A DNA stretch of 64,000 nucleotides from Silurus meridionalis (lineage: Eukaryota; Chordata; Actinopteri; Siluriformes; Siluridae). Position numbers and translations under genes: made by a program. Below the pieces are notes generated by a model that did no database searches, had not been told where the DNA came from, and saw only the letters and a program-made list of their open reading frames with translations. Position 1 is the first letter of the stretch. Each line of letters begins with the position of its first letter. Location of the stretch: NCBI RefSeq assembly GCF_014805685.1, contig NC_060906.1, positions 10,701,846-10,765,845 on the forward strand. Reading direction: 5' to 3'. Of the stretch, positions 47,173-59,775 are shown in pieces.

Positions 47173-49384
47173 TTATTGATATGTTCACGCGTTCTTGTGT
47201 AAACGTGCAAAGTCTTATAATGCATTTATGTCCTTAAATTCCCACAGTTTTTTCCTTATTCCCTGTTTTGAGGTTCCTAGATTTAATCCATGCTTTTGAA
47301 TGTTTTTTGCCCTTGATTAAAGATGGCCACCATTTGATCCTTTAGGCTGAAGTTTCAACTTATGTTGTCAATTCTGACTATGATTTTTGAATGTGCTGTA
47401 ATAAAATGCCAGGATTATGCCTGGAGCAGCAGATCTCTTATCAGCCCATGTCACATGACAATCAAATGTCACTGATCAGTCACACCTGTTCCTTGTCACC
47501 TTAATTAGCACATGTTTCATTTTGCGGATATTCCCAAATACATAACAGAAACATTTTACTGTGTCTGAGCTACATCATTTTCCAGGGTCTTAAATGGAAT
47601 GCGGAATATGTTCTAAAATGTTATTATGAACAACAGGGCAGAGTTTAGCTCTAAGTAACTATATTGTACTACAGTGCAGGATGGGTAAAAATTTTATTTA
47701 TAATTCTACTTTTTTATCTTTATCCACCAATCTGTACATCAACCATAGGTACTACTGGCAAGTTCCAGTTTTCCTAAGCTTACAAACACCCTGACTTTCT
47801 TCATAACATCATACGAGCACAAACACGCAATCTCAAAGGTTATGAAAGGAGTTTGACATGAGCTAAGAGGCATATCAAAGCACTGTCATGGGCTTGATAT
47901 TTTTATAGGTCCAACCACAGACTCAGTTTGGACCAAGTGGTTAGGATTGGAATGCATTTACTATATACAGGTTGGTGCTTGGAGCATCGGCTCCTGGTGA
48001 GCCACAGCAAACACTTCACTTTCTAAATGGTAAGCCAAGTACTTCTCTACAAAAGAACTTCACTTTTGACATCTCCTTTACTTCATGAAAAGGTCAGTGT
48101 GCATGCTATATGTGTGTGCACGAGTCAGTGCGGTTTCATTCTGTGAATTGCTCTTGAGGTTGCTTTATCTCCCCATGTGTGTGTGACCATATAAAGTATG
48201 TGTGTGCACACATGTCGCATCAGCTTATTGTGGCAGACTGCTCCAGGCATTACCATATTTAATGCAGAGTTCTTTAAAAGCACAAAAGTCAATAGATCTG
48301 ACAGGAAACCCACAGCCAGCTAGATACTAGCTACTACTGAAGCCCTAGAGAGCTACTGTGTGTTTGAGAGAGAATATAGTAGTCTATAAAATTAGCCCAT
48401 TATAAAGCCTAGATTTAGTCATTTTGCATTTAACCATCTCTTCTTTTACTGCGTAGTTAACATGAAATGATCTCCTGCTAAGTTTATCCATGTCACATTG
48501 AATAATATATCATATAATAACATCATAGTATTCTTCTTCTAATATGCAAAGCAGGGAACCTCCTACATTGGACTGTCAGCAGATGCTCCCAAATGCCATA
48601 AAACTCTTAAAAATACAAACAATTAACAGCAGAATAATACATTTTTGCAGGTATTTACAAAAGACTGTAAAACAGTAAGACTGTGACAAAACAGTGAATA
48701 TCACTAAAACAGGAAATACAAATATCCTTAAAATATCAAGAATTAAAATCAGTAGGCTTTTAAACCCCACAGTGTGGCCAGTAGGCTCATTAATATTCAA
48801 GTGTAAAGATTTTGTTATGCTTGCAAAAAATAAAAAGAATTAGATCTGGTACAGTATAACTGTGACAGCACACCAGATCCTATTATTCTACCAATTATAA
48901 TGTTCCATTTCCACACTAGACCAAGAGCCAAGCTATTTTTAAAGATATCTTAATAGCCTGTAGCTTTAACAGTCTATGCTCTTGAAATGGGTCATCCACG
49001 TTGGCCGATAGAAAATAAAGATAGAATCTGAAATGCATTATTCACATCAGAATTTTCTCAGAACACTGTTTTTTTTTTTTTTTTTTTTTGCACCATCATC
49101 TTTATTTACACTTCCTTGTTTTACTCTGCCCCTTGTGATGTGCCGTCCCTATTGTACTAAACGGTTTTCTTTTAAGTTTATATTTAGCTTGTCAATTTAT
49201 ACCCTAATTGTTTTCTGTGTAATGACAAAGCATTGTATGATATAAATAAGCAGTACTTGGCATTATTTCTAACTTCCTAAAATCTGTATGTTCCAAATTC
49301 TAGTTCAAACAATGTCAAGAACTTTAAATTTTGTATTGTGCTCTTATTGTATAATCCAGCCATTAGGGATGCACAAGCTAGTGC
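44061..49384. other. Long AT-rich non-coding stretch
   Basis: The longest stretch with little I can name. A TA array lies at 47107-47170 and 21 T at 49069-49089. Frames up to 75 codons occur (for example 45914-46141, 44690-44917) without recognisable domains. No tRNA, SINE or transposon ends were recognised with confidence. Confidence 0.5.
47107..47170 (+). repeat. (TA)n array
   Basis: About 64 bp of TA. Confidence 0.95.
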
Positions 49385-49470
49385 ACTCTTAGTGCCGGTC
49401 CCAAGCCTGGGTAAATGGGGAGGGTTGCGTTAGGAAGGGCATCCAGCGTAAAACATGTGCCAAATCAAAT

Positions 49471-50335
49471 ATGCAGATCACAAATGAGAATTTCATACCG
49501 GATCGGTCGAGGCCCGGGTTAACAACGACCGCCACAGGTATCGTTAGCCAACAGGGTACCGGTGGAAATTGGGCTACTGTTGGCCGAAGGAGGAGAAGGA
49601 GAGGAGAAAGACATCTACAGAGATGGCAGGAAAAGGAGCAGTGTAGGAGAGTCAAGGTTCAGGTTGGTACTTTAAATGTTGGTACTATGATGGGTAAAGG
49701 TAGAGAGATAGCTGATATGATGGAGAGGAGAAAGGTAGATATGTTGTGTGTTCAGGAGACCAAGTGGAAAGGGGGTAAGGCCAGAAACATTTGAGGTGCG
49801 TTCAAACTGTTCTATCATGATGTGGATGGAAAGAGAAATGGTGTAGGGGTGATTCTGAAGGAAGAGTACAGTAAGAGTGTGGTGGAGGTGAAGAGAGTTT
49901 CTGATGAAGGTGAAGCTGGAAGTTAAAGGGATGATGATAAATGTCATAAGTGCTTATGCTCCACAAGTTGGCTGTGAGATGTAGGAGAAGGAAAGATTCT
50001 GGAGTGATTTAGATGAAGTGGTAGATGGTGTACCTAGGAAAGAACGATTGGTGTTGGTGAAGGGAACAGAGGTGATGGGGAGGTGATGGGTAGGTATGGC
50101 CTTAAGGAGAGGAATGTGAAAGGGCAGATGGTGGTAGATTTTGCTAAAAGGATGGAAATGACAGTGGTAAATACTTATTTTAAGAAGAAGGAGGATCATA
50201 GGGTGACATATAAGAGTGAAGGAAGGTGCACACAGGTGGACTATGTTCTATGCAGGAGATGCAACCTGAAGGAGATTGGAGACTGTAAGGTGTTGGCAGG
50301 GGACAGTGTAGCTAGAGAGCATCGGATGGTGGTCT
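49471..50335 (+). pseudogene. RTE-type LINE endonuclease domain, broken
   Basis: Nicks target DNA to prime reverse transcription. VQVGTLNVGTMMGKGREIAD, then MLCVQETKWKGGKARNI, is the N-terminal AP-endonuclease motif with the catalytic Glu in QET. A TGA follows at 49792. AFKLFYHDVDGKRNGVGVIL continues in another frame. Later parts include MMINVISAYAPQVGCEM, VNTYFKKKEDHRVTY and STxxDYVLC-like VDYVLCRR. At least three frame changes and several stops occur. Confidence 0.85.
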
Positions 50336-50347
50336 GTAGGATGGTTT

Positions 50348-52416
50348 TTGGAGGCGAAGAAGAAGAGAAGGAGAGTGAGGACTGAAAGAAGAATAAGATG
50401 GTGGAAACTGAAGGAGGAAAAGTGTAGTGTGAGGTTCAGGGAAGAGGTCAGACAATGGCTCGGTGGTGGTGAAGAGGTGTTGGGTGATTGGGAAACTACT
50501 GCAGGAGTGATGAGGGAGGCAGCAAGAAAAGTACTTGGTGTGACATCTGGAAATAGAAAGGAAGACAAGGAGACCTGGTGGTGGAATGAGGAAGTGCAGG
50601 AGAGCATAAGGAGAAAGAGGCTGGCAAATCAGAAGTGGGATAGACAGAGTGATGAGAAAAGTAGGCAGGAGTACAAGGAGATGCGGCAGCAGGTAAAGAG
50701 GGATGTGGCGAAAGCCAAGGAAAAGGCATATGAGGAGCTGTATGAGAGGTTGGACACTAAGGAAGGAGAAAAGGATTTATACCAATTGGCCAGGCAGAGG
50801 GACCGAGCTGGGAAGGATGTGCTGCAAGTTAGAGCAATAAAGGATGGAGAGGAAATGTGTTGACTAGTGAGGAGAGTGTGTTGAGAAGGTGGAGGGAGTA
50901 TTTTGAGCAGCTGATGAATGAGGAAAATCAGAGAGAGAAGGTTGGATGATGTGGAGTTGGTGAAGCAGGATGTAGATAGGATTAGTAAGGAGGAAGTAAG
51001 AGCAGCGATTAAGAGGATGAAGAGTGGAAAGTCGGTTGGACCAGATGACATACCTGTAGAAGCATGGAGATGTTTAGGAGAGATGGCAGTGGAGTTTTTA
51101 ACCAGATTGTTTAACAAGATTCTGGAAGGTGGGAGGATGCCTAAGGAATGGAGAAGGAGTGTGCTGGTCCCGATCTTTAAGCATAAGGGAGATGTGCAGA
51201 CCTGCAGTAACTACAGCGGAATTAAGTTGATCAGTCACACCATGAAGTTATGGGAAAGAGTAGTGGAAGCCAGGCTGAGAGAAGAGGTGACCATCTGTGA
51301 GCAACAGTATGGTTTCATGCCGAGGAAGAGCACCACAGATGCCTTATTTGCTTTGAGGATGTTGATGGAGAAGTATAGAGAAGGACAGAAGGAATTGCAT
51401 TGTGTATTTGTGGATTTAGAGAAAGCGTACGACAGAGTGCCGAGAGAGGAGTTGTGGTATTGTATGAGAAAGTCAGGTGTGTCAGAAAAGTATGTGAGGG
51501 TGGTGCAGGACATGTATGAGGACAGTGTGACAGCAGTGAAGTGTGCAGTAGGAACGACAGACTGGTTCAGGGTGAGGGTTGGACTACATCAAGGTGATGG
51601 ACCCATTGGTGATGGACAGGTTAACAGACGATGTCAGACAGGAGTCTCCCTGGACTAAGATGTTTGCGGATGATATTGTGATTTGTGGTGAGAGTAGTGA
51701 GCAGGTTGAGAAGAGCCTGGAGAGGTGGAGATATGCGCTGGAGAGAAGGGGAATGAAAGTCAGTAGGAGTAAGACAGAGTACATGTGTGTAAATAAGAGG
51801 GAGGGCAGTGGAGTGGTGTGGTTGCAGGGAGAAGAGGTGGAGAAGGTGGAGGAGTTCAGGTACCTGGGGTCAACAGTGCAAAGTAATGGAGAGTGTGTTA
51901 GAGAAGTGAAGAAAAGAGTGCAGGCAGGGTGGAGTGGGTGGAGTGATAGCAGGAGTAATTTGTGATATAAGGGTATCTGCAAGAATGAAAGGGAAAGTTT
52001 ATAGGACTGTGGTGAGACCTGCGATGTTGCATGGATTAGAGACAGTGGCATTGAGTAGAAGACAGGAGGTGGAGCTGGAGGTAGCAGAGCTGAAGATGTT
52101 AAGGTTTTCATTGGGAGTGACGAGGATGGACAAGATTAGAAATAAGTTTATTGGAGGGACAGCTCATGTAGGATGTTTTGGTGACAAGGTGAGGGAGGCG
52201 AGATTGAGATGGTTTGGACATATGCAGAGGAGGGACATGAATTATATTGGTAGAAGAATGCTGAGGATGGAGCCACCAGGTAGGAGGAAAAGAGGAAGGC
52301 CAAGGAGGAGGTTCATGGATGTGGTGAGGGAAGACATGCAGGTAGTTGGTGTGAAAGAGGCAGATGTAGGGGACAGGGTGGTATGGAGACGGATGATCTG
52401 CTGTGGCGACCCCTAA
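50348..52416 (+). pseudogene. RTE-type LINE reverse transcriptase, broken
   Basis: A linker (50348-50863) leads to ISKEEVRAAIKRMKSGKSVG, PDDIPVEAW, PKEWRRSVLVPIFKHKGD, and motif A FVDLEKAYDRVPREELW with the catalytic Asp at 51413-51415. Motif C FADDIVIC is at 51663-51686 in another frame. GLHQG at about 51590 passes quickly into MDRLTDDV, so the intervening SALSPFLF-type motif B is missing. The C-terminus (51970-52416) reads KVYRTVVRPAMLHGLETVAL, then WFGHMQRRDMNYIGRRMLRM and GRRKRGRPRRRFMD. Confidence 0.9.
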
Positions 52417-52629
52417 TGGGAGCAGCCGAAAGAAGATGAAGAAGAAGAAGATTGTGCTCTTATTGTACATCACTTATAGCAGGTGAATATTTCTCACAGA
52501 CCACCCTGTGCCATCCAACCTACCAGATCTTAAGGCCTTCCCATATAAAACAATACTAGCACACTATCCTCTGAGATAAAGCAATAGATTTAATAAGTTT
52601 TAATATTTATATTAAAACATTAAACTTTT

Positions 52630-52830
52630 ATGCCATTTGGCAGATACCCTTATGCAGAGCGACTACATATTTTTTTTAAATCTAATTCTTACAACTAAGC
52701 AGCTATGGGGTTAAGGGCCTTGTTTAGGGGCCCAGGAGTCGTTGCTTGGTGTGGCTGGGATTTAAACTCACAAGCATAGGATCCAATGTCCAATGACTTA
52801 AATACTTAGCTACCACCTTACAGATTAGAA
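52630..52830 (-). mobile_element. tRNA-derived SINE with L2-like tail
   Basis: On the minus strand, the head has GGTAGCTAAGTATTTAAGTC (A-box area) and GTGAGTTTAAATCCCAGCC (B-box area). The middle block has GGGCCCCTAAACAAGGCCC and the tail CTCTGCATAAGGGTATCTGC then CAAATGGC. Same family as 13391-13505 and 57225-57312. Confidence 0.75.
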
Positions 52831-52839
52831 CCACTAAGA

Positions 52840-53612
52840 GAGTAAGTGAAAAGAGGCACTTGGTATATTAGACAGCAAGTGAACAGGCAATTCCCAAATT
52901 TAATGTGTTGAAAGCAGGAAAAATGGACAAGCGTAAAGATATGAGTCTCTGGTCAGAGAGTTTTCAAAAGTGCAGATCTTGCTGGGTGTTCCTGGTATAC
53001 AGTGGTTAGTACCATTAGTGGTTCCCTGAAGGACAACTGGTGAAGCAGTGACAGGGTCATATATGCTCAAGGCTCACTGATATGTTCAGGCATTGATGTC
53101 TAGCCAGTGTGGTGTGATCTTTCAGAAGAGCTAATGATGGCTTAGACAGAGTGGAGATAGAACACACAGAGACTCACAGTTAGCTGTGTATAGGGCTGTA
53201 TAAGCTGCAGGGTGGTCAGAGTGCCCATTGCTGTCTTTTGTCCACAGGTTTGAGCAATTATAATAGATGCATAACAAGCATCAGAACTGGACCCTGGTTC
53301 AAAGAAAGAAGGTGGCCTGGTATGATGAATCATGTTTTCTTGATGAAGAGATCAAGGTAGTGACTCAGCCTCCAAATTCCTCAGATATCAATCCAAAATG
53401 AGTATCATGCTGGAAAAACAAGCTCAAACTACTGTATATGAGCCAACTTGCAGGATATAATGGATTGGCCTCTAAAGTCATATTGCTACATACCACATCA
53501 TACCTTCAGACATTTTGTCCAGTCTAGGACTTGAGTCAGAGCTGTTTTGGTGACACAAGTGGGACAATATTAGGCAGGTGGTTTTAATATTATGGCTGAT
53601 CAGTACACTTTA
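52840..53612 (+). mobile_element. Internally deleted Tc1-like element, copy 2 of the second family
   Basis: The N-terminal coding part begins near ATGGACAAGCGTAAAGATAT (52924). It includes CATCAGAACTGGACCCTGG and GGCCTGGTATGATGAATCA (first Asp, now YDES in place of SDES). CAGCCTCCAAATTCCTCAGA and TATCAATCC is the PPNSPDLNP Glu region. The 3' end is GGGACAATATTAGGCAGGTG. The segment with the second Asp is deleted between 53350 and 53370. Confidence 0.8.
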
Positions 53613-54203
53613 CACCTGTACCTCCATTACGCTCTACTCTCATTTCTCTTGCCTGCAACATACTGCATCTCTAAGATGTAAGTTAAACCCAGTGATCCAT
53701 GGAGAAAATGAGATATCTCCACACATCCAGACATCAGTTTAGCAGATTTTCTCCTGTCTATAAGCATTACGCAGGTCAGGCCTGTTGGTGCAGCAGACTA
53801 ATTCCTGTTCAAGATCCTCTTGAATATGTTGCCAGTTTGCCTGCAGCTGAGATAGGATGCTGTTGAATCTGTGTCTGTAAAAGATGACAAAAAAAAATGC
53901 AGGCTGCCAAATTCGGTGCTGCTTGGAGAAAACAGATGCTGCCAACTCCATGTGGATGATAGAGAAGTAAATTAACTTATGCAATATTTACCATGTAGTG
54001 TTAAAGAAAACAAAAAAAAAAGGATTTTGCTTTTTGAAGGAAAACATTTATTGCTGACAGGAAAGAAAAACAGAATTTGAAAAAAAAGATGAAGGTGAGA
54101 TGAAGATGAGAGTGCAGAAAATTAGAGGAAATACATGGCATATACAGTATTTCCTATACTAATCACCACATCTTTGCTGGTTAATGAAAAAAAAAAGGTG
54201 TTG

Positions 54204-54210
54204 CAGTTCA

Positions 54211-54296
<86 letters not shown>

Positions 54297-54299
54297 CTG
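54204..54299. repeat. (TA)n array flanked by 9-bp inverted arms
   Basis: CAGTTCATA at 54204-54212 and TATGAACTG at 54291-54299 bracket about 75 bp of TA, so the whole block is one long imperfect palindrome. Confidence 0.9.
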
Positions 54300-54530
54300 T
54301 AATTTTATTTGTTTTGCAGTGCATGGATAACACGATATATGATATATTGATATATGTACATATCAAATTTACGATCAAATCTTTAGTTTTTAACTTTTGA
54401 AATCAAATGTACTGTCTATATTTGAAGGCAATAGAATATTTAGGTTGTGTATTGTATAGTGTCTTACCCTTTTATGAAGTTCTATTCAATACAATTTTGA
54501 GATTAAGTGTGTGAGGGAAAGAAAGACACA

Positions 54531-54531
54531 G

Positions 54532-54577
<46 letters not shown>

Positions 54578-54579
54578 GG
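54531..54579 (+). repeat. (GA)n tract
   Basis: GA with GATA interruptions. Confidence 0.9.
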
Positions 54580-55475
54580 GCTGTTAGGGAAAGCTGCCTC
54601 TAGGGAAAAAGTATTTTAAAGGGCTGCACTAAAAGGCAGAAAACAACAACGTGTGAAATAGAATGAAGATGGGGTGACGGTGCTTACTAAAGGAAAAAGC
54701 AGCAACACTGATATGAGTCCCTTTTTTTTGTGTGGTTCACTCTAAACACCAATTCGTGGTGCCCTGTTAGCCTGAGTGAAAGGCCAGAATCCTCTTTTGT
54801 TGCCATTCCGTTTATGCTAGTGTGCTAAAAATGCCTTTTTATGAGAAGAGTTTTTCTGATGGTGCAGATACAGTTCAGTTTACATTTGTTTTGACATTTT
54901 TGTAAACCAGAGGGCATAGTGATTACTTCTTTCGTTCCAGCTAATGACTTTTTGTATAAGAATATTAGCCTTTAGGTTTTATTCAACATTTCTTAAAATC
55001 TGCAACAGACCGTCTAGATACATTGACTAGTTCAAAAATCTTTTTTTCTATTGTATGAAAAGTGGTCTATTATATAATATTTTCCTTTTTTTACTGACAT
55101 ACAAGCATTTTTCTGTAAAAATGTTTTATAGTGATGTGTGGGATGAGACCTTCCACAGTATTGTATATACCAATCAATTACAGCACAAAAATCACTGACG
55201 TGAAAGAAATAACACTGGTTATCTTATTTCAATGGCATTTATAGCAAGAGGTGGATATATTACAGTAAGTAAAACGGAATTTACTTTGAGCAGTATATAA
55301 TAGAGTATAAAGCATTTATTTGGTCTCAAAGTTACCTGACATACGGGATGTGACTGACAAGCAAAAGCATGTTCTGCTAACGTTGTACTGCCAGATGCAT
55401 CAGCACACCTTCAGGGGTCTTGTAAATTAATCTTAACTGTTTTGATTGCACAATGTTTTGACTAATTAGTGTATA

Positions 55476-55962
55476 TACACAATATATGTTTGTGGACACC
55501 TGACCATAAGATTGGTATGTGGTTTTTGAACATCTCATCCCACATTTATTCTTTATTTGCTGTTATATAGTAATAACCTCTCTTCACTCTTGTGGGAAGA
55601 TGTTCCACTAGATTTTTGTCCTTGTGGAGATTTGTGCTAGTTTAGCCACATAGGCATTAATTAATTTAGGTACTGATGTAGGGTCAGGAAGCCTGGGGTG
55701 CTTTCAGCGTTCCCTTTTCATCCAATCAGGTTGAGTTCAGAGCTCTAAAGCAGCCCACTCAAGATCTTCCACTCCAATGCATGTTAACCATATACTTATA
55801 AAGCATGGGTTTGGGTCTCCTAGCTTAATTAAATGGATAATTTAATGCTACCTCATCTATCTATATATTTATGTGCTTCCAACTTTGTGGCAACAGTTTG
55901 TGGAGAAAATGCATACGGCTGGAAATTTCGGGTGTCCCAATACTTTTGTCAATATAGTGTAT
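55476..55962 (-). mobile_element. Short decayed Tc1/mariner-type element, copy E
   Basis: Inverse orientation to copies A-D. Left end TACACAATATATGTTTGTGG, right end CTTTTGTCAATATAGTGTA with TA. Interior GTGGGAAGATGTTCCACTAG and TTGAGTTCAGAGCTCTAAAG are the complements of the shared body. At 487 bp it is the longest copy, with both ends present. Confidence 0.75.
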
Positions 55963-56747
55963 GTATGTTTGTGTGAGCATGTGCGTGCATGAATGCATGC
56001 GTGTGTGTTCAAACAGAATAGCAATTATTATGAGGAAACCTAATTATTTGTGTAATTATTTGTGGAACATATTAACTGTTTACTCTCAGATCCTAATGGG
56101 ACTCTAAATAAGAGGTTCATTAAAGGCAAGCACACTTGTTGGGTAAACCGGCTAAAGCCTATAGTCAAACAAAAATTGCTATCATTAACTGTAAACGATA
56201 AGTAGGCAATGTGCTACAGGTGCTTGATTAGGATGTTAAAGTGTTTGACCGTCTTCAGTTAGATTTGAACCACTGTGTGATTTCGGATCAACATTTCGTT
56301 CATAAAACGTTTCAGTGCCAAACGTTTCAGTTACACCAAGTTCAGTGTTAATTTTTTTTTTAAGTTTTGTTTTGAGCTCCTGGATATTTATTTTATACCA
56401 AAGAAAAACAGACCTTTTTAAAAGATGTACAGTTTCATTTTCAAAACTGTTTATATAATAATCAGGACGTGTGAACAAGTGTGTTGAAAATGAAGTGGGA
56501 GAAAAGAAAAATAGTGATAGAGATCACAAGTGAATTTGAGAAGGCCAAATCATAGACACATTTTACCCATTGGATACATGAACCAAATAAAAACAAACTA
56601 TACAAATGCATAGATAAGACTTGATTTATTGGTTTTCTTCATAAATGAATAAATATATATACTCGGGAAGTGATATTAGATTATATGCAGAAGAAAAGAA
56701 GAAATATGAGAATGGCACTGATGATGTGATTGTCAGAAACATAAATA
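55963..56747. other. Non-coding sequence
   Basis: No feature recognised. The 80-codon minus-strand frame at 56236-56478 lacks a recognised domain. Confidence 0.5.
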
Positions 56748-57158
56748 CAGACGCTCCCCACTTTACGGAAATTCACTTTACGAACTTTCGAGGATACGAT
56801 CAAACCTGTCCTCAAAGTAAAATTTGTTCGGAGTCAAAAAATGCTAAACGGAGGAGAGCCGCCACGAGCTAGTCGTCGACCGTAATGAGTCTACATGATG
56901 CACGCTGGACTAGGGCGAATACATTTTTTTAAGTGAATTTTTTTTAAATTATGAATTGTTATATTTTTTTTATACTTAATACAAAATATTGTATTGTGTA
57001 TTGTGTGTATTTAGATTTGTTTTAGTACATTTTATTGTTTTATTCATAATATTATCAGCTCTTAAATCACTGGAAGTTATGCGTATTCAATAACGAACAC
57101 AGTAACAACTTACGAACAACTTCGGAACATAACTCGTTCGTTAGGTAGAGATCGTCTT
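56748..57158. mobile_element. pogo/Tigger-like MITE
   Basis: Left end CAGACGCTCCCCACTTTACG, right end (minus strand) AAGACGATCTCTACCTAACG, with TA on both sides. Both ends continue with ACTTTACGAAC/CTTACGAAC-type blocks, and the interior is AT-rich and non-coding. The terminal match is imperfect, so family placement is tentative. Confidence 0.6.
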
Positions 57159-57224
57159 TATGTGATATAGCCAGGTCTAAAGTATTGAATCATGTATCAG
57201 TAGCAACTTATCTCTGTCATACAA

Positions 57225-57312
57225 CGAGTATAAGGGCCTTGCTCAAGGGCCCAAAAGTAGCCCTTAGGGCCTTAGAGTTGCTTAACTTCTAAGTCTTAAC
57301 CACTGCGCTAAC
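57225..57312 (-). mobile_element. Fragment of tRNA-derived SINE
   Basis: AAGGGCCTTGCTCAAGGGCC and AAGTCTTAACCACTGCGCTA match the middle and head of the SINE at 52630-52830. No tail. Confidence 0.7.
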
Positions 57313-58002
57313 ATTTCCATATAGACATTAATCTTAATACCATGACAATTGCATATGACCTCCCACTGACATTGAAAATTAAATTGTACTTAAACATTTT
57401 TTTTATTATTATTTATTTATTTTAAATGAGCTCATGACAAAACTTGGAAATCGAAAAACAGAACTAGGTGTCTCTGAAAAGAGAAATCTTTACTACTAAG
57501 CATTTCACAAACCAAAAAGAGTCAGTAAAGACGATACCAAAGTGCCAAAGAGACAAAGAAAACGTAAAAAAAAAAAGTCCTCTTTAAACAGCCACTAATT
57601 TAATGTGTTTAATGGGTGTGGCCAACAGAAAGATCTCTTGCTCTGGTGCGCTAAGTTTTACACATTAAGCTAACACATTAATTTAAGCTTCCACTTTAAT
57701 CTTCACTTCTTTTGCAGTCTTCTTGTGTTCACTGTAAAGAATGGCTTGACATTTCTGAAGGGTTAAAAAAAAAAATCCATCAAATAATTTTTGCGTGTAA
57801 AAAAAATCAATAAGGCTAAATGATTTGCTGCTGTGCTTTTTGTTTAGCTCACATCTATATGGCCCTTTTCTATCCATTTGACTCAGCTTCAAAGTGGAAT
57901 CAAATTACATAAGGAAAATTATATAAAATACAAATTTATAATTTTAATTAATAACATCTGCATATTTGCTTGTTCTGTAGTTATGACGGTTCTAATTTCA
58001 CC

Positions 58003-58053
<51 letters not shown>

Positions 58054-58479
58054 GTATAAGTAAGGATAAATACTCCGTGTGAATATAATTGAAATGTAGT
58101 CCAAAATGATTTCCCTAATATGTGCACTCCACAGTTTAGAAACCGTGAAAGAGAGAGATAGAGAAAGAGAGAAGGAGAGAGAGAGGAGAAATATTTGCAT
58201 ATTTTTAATTAAATGCCTTGGAAAATTTCAAAATAATCTAAACTAACTTGTCGCTTTCAAAAATTTGTGGCATTAATTAATTAGTGTTTGCCCTTGACTT
58301 GTCAGCACAGGCTTACATGTTTATTCATTATTTGGAAACTTGTCTCACCCCAGCCTACCCCAGAAGGAAGGGAGGAATTATTAGGTGAAAAAAACAAGCA
58401 AGAAAGTAAACATCAATACCAATATTTTAAACAACAATATGTGTTTTCCACTTAAAAGAACGGAGAGATCTGTAATTTT
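57313..58479. other. AT-rich non-coding sequence
   Basis: (TC)n at 58006-58049 and imperfect (GA)n at 58149-58193. No genes. Confidence 0.5.
58006..58049 (+). repeat. (TC)n microsatellite
   Basis: About 44 bp of TC. Confidence 0.95.
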
Positions 58480-59575
58480 CATCATAGGTACACCTCAACT
58501 GTGAGAGACAGAATCTAAAAAAAATCCAGAAAATCACATTGTATGATTTTTAAATAATTAATTTCCATTTTATTGCAAAAATAAGTATTTGATACAATAG
58601 AAAAATAGAACTTAATATTTGGTAGAAACCTTTGTTTACAATTACATAGGTCAGACGTTTCCTGTAGTTTTTGACCAGGTTTGCATGCACTGCAGAAGGG
58701 ATTTTGGCCCACTCCTCCATACAGGTCTCCTACAGATTTTTAAGGTTTTAGGGCTGTAGCTGGGCAAACACAGAGTTTCAGCTTCCTCCATAGATTTTCT
58801 ATCTGGTTCATGTCAGGAGAATGGCTCAGCCATTTCAGGACCTTGAAATGCTTCTTACGGAGCCACTCCTTAGTTCCCTGGCTGTGTGTTTGGAGTCATT
58901 GTCATGCTGGAAGACCCAGCGACAACTCATCTTCAATGCTTGTACTGAGGGAAGGGGGTTGTTGCCCAAAATCTCATGATACATGGCCCCATCCATCCTA
59001 CCCTCAATAGGGTGCAGTCGTCCTGTCACCTTTGCAGAAAGAACCCCCAAATAATGATGTTTCCACCCCCATGCTTCACGGTTAGGATGGTGTTCTTGTG
59101 ATTGTACTCATCCTTCTTCTTCCTTCAAACACGGCAGGAGTTTATACCAAAAAGCTATATTTTGATCTCATCTGACCATGACCTTTGCCCATGGCTCCTC
59201 TGAATCATCCAGATGGTCTTTGGCAAACTTCAGATGGGCCTGGACATGTGCTGGCTTGAGCAGGGGCACTTTGCGTGTGGTGTAGTGTTTTACTAATGGT
59301 AACCATTGAGACTGTGGTCTCAGCTCTCTTCAGGTCATTGACCAGGTCCTGTCGTGTAGTTCTAGGCTGATCCCTTACCTTTCTCAGGATCATTGATTCT
59401 CACAGAGGCGAGATCTTGCATTAAGCCCCAGTCCGAGGGAGATTGATAGTCATCTTGATTTTTTTCCATTTCTTCCATTTTCTTCCGTTTTCAACAGTTG
59501 TTGCCTTCTCACCAAGCTGTTTGCCTATTGTCCTGTAGCCCATCCCAGCCTTGTGCAGGTCTACAATTGTAAAAT
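58480..59575 (-). mobile_element. Decayed Tc1-like transposon related to the one at 35.5 kb
   Basis: The left inverted repeat has CAACTGTGAGAGACAGAATC and an AAAATAAGTATTTGATAC motif like those at 35560-35670. The outer left end and the whole right inverted repeat are missing or unrecognisable. Confidence 0.8.
58612..59570 (-). pseudogene. Tc1-like transposase remnant
   Basis: The stop codon is at 58614-58612. Readable parts are [20 protein letters not shown] (59390-59330), [24 protein letters not shown] sequence near 59000 and [13 protein letters not shown] with the second Asp. The N-terminal [12 protein letters not shown] stretch lies near 59520. The start codon is lost. Multiple frameshifts occur, and this copy is clearly more decayed than its relative at 35680-36700. 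Confidence 0.8.
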
Positions 59576-59715
59576 GAGTGGTTAATAGGAGGGCTTCTTA
59601 AAGACAAATTAACAGGTATGTAAGATATATATAAAGATATATAAAGATATATACAGTTGCTGGAATATTTACAGTTTGTGAGATATTTTACACATACACA
59701 CACACTGCCTGTACA

Positions 59716-59775
<60 letters not shown>

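Larger units (their letters stand above)
49385..52455 (+). mobile_element. Nearly full-length RTE-type LINE
   Basis: A non-LTR retrotransposon of about 3.07 kb. The 5' end has GTGCCGGTCCCAAGCCTGGG. The 3' end has GCTGTGGCGACCCCTAATGG, then an AAGAAG-rich tail to about 52455. It encodes an AP-type endonuclease followed by a reverse transcriptase in one broken frame, which is the RTE layout. A 5'-truncated copy lies at 32277-32880, and a SINE with matching ends lies at 3783-4006. Confidence 0.9.
53613..55475. other. Non-coding sequence with TA and GA arrays
   Basis: TA array at 54218-54293 and GA-rich tract at 54531-54579. No other feature was recognised. Confidence 0.5.

Noticed and set aside
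50629..51117. 162-codon minus-strand frame, and other long minus-strand frames at 49.4-52.5 kb
   Set aside because: Antisense shadows of the purine-rich RTE LINE coding strand.
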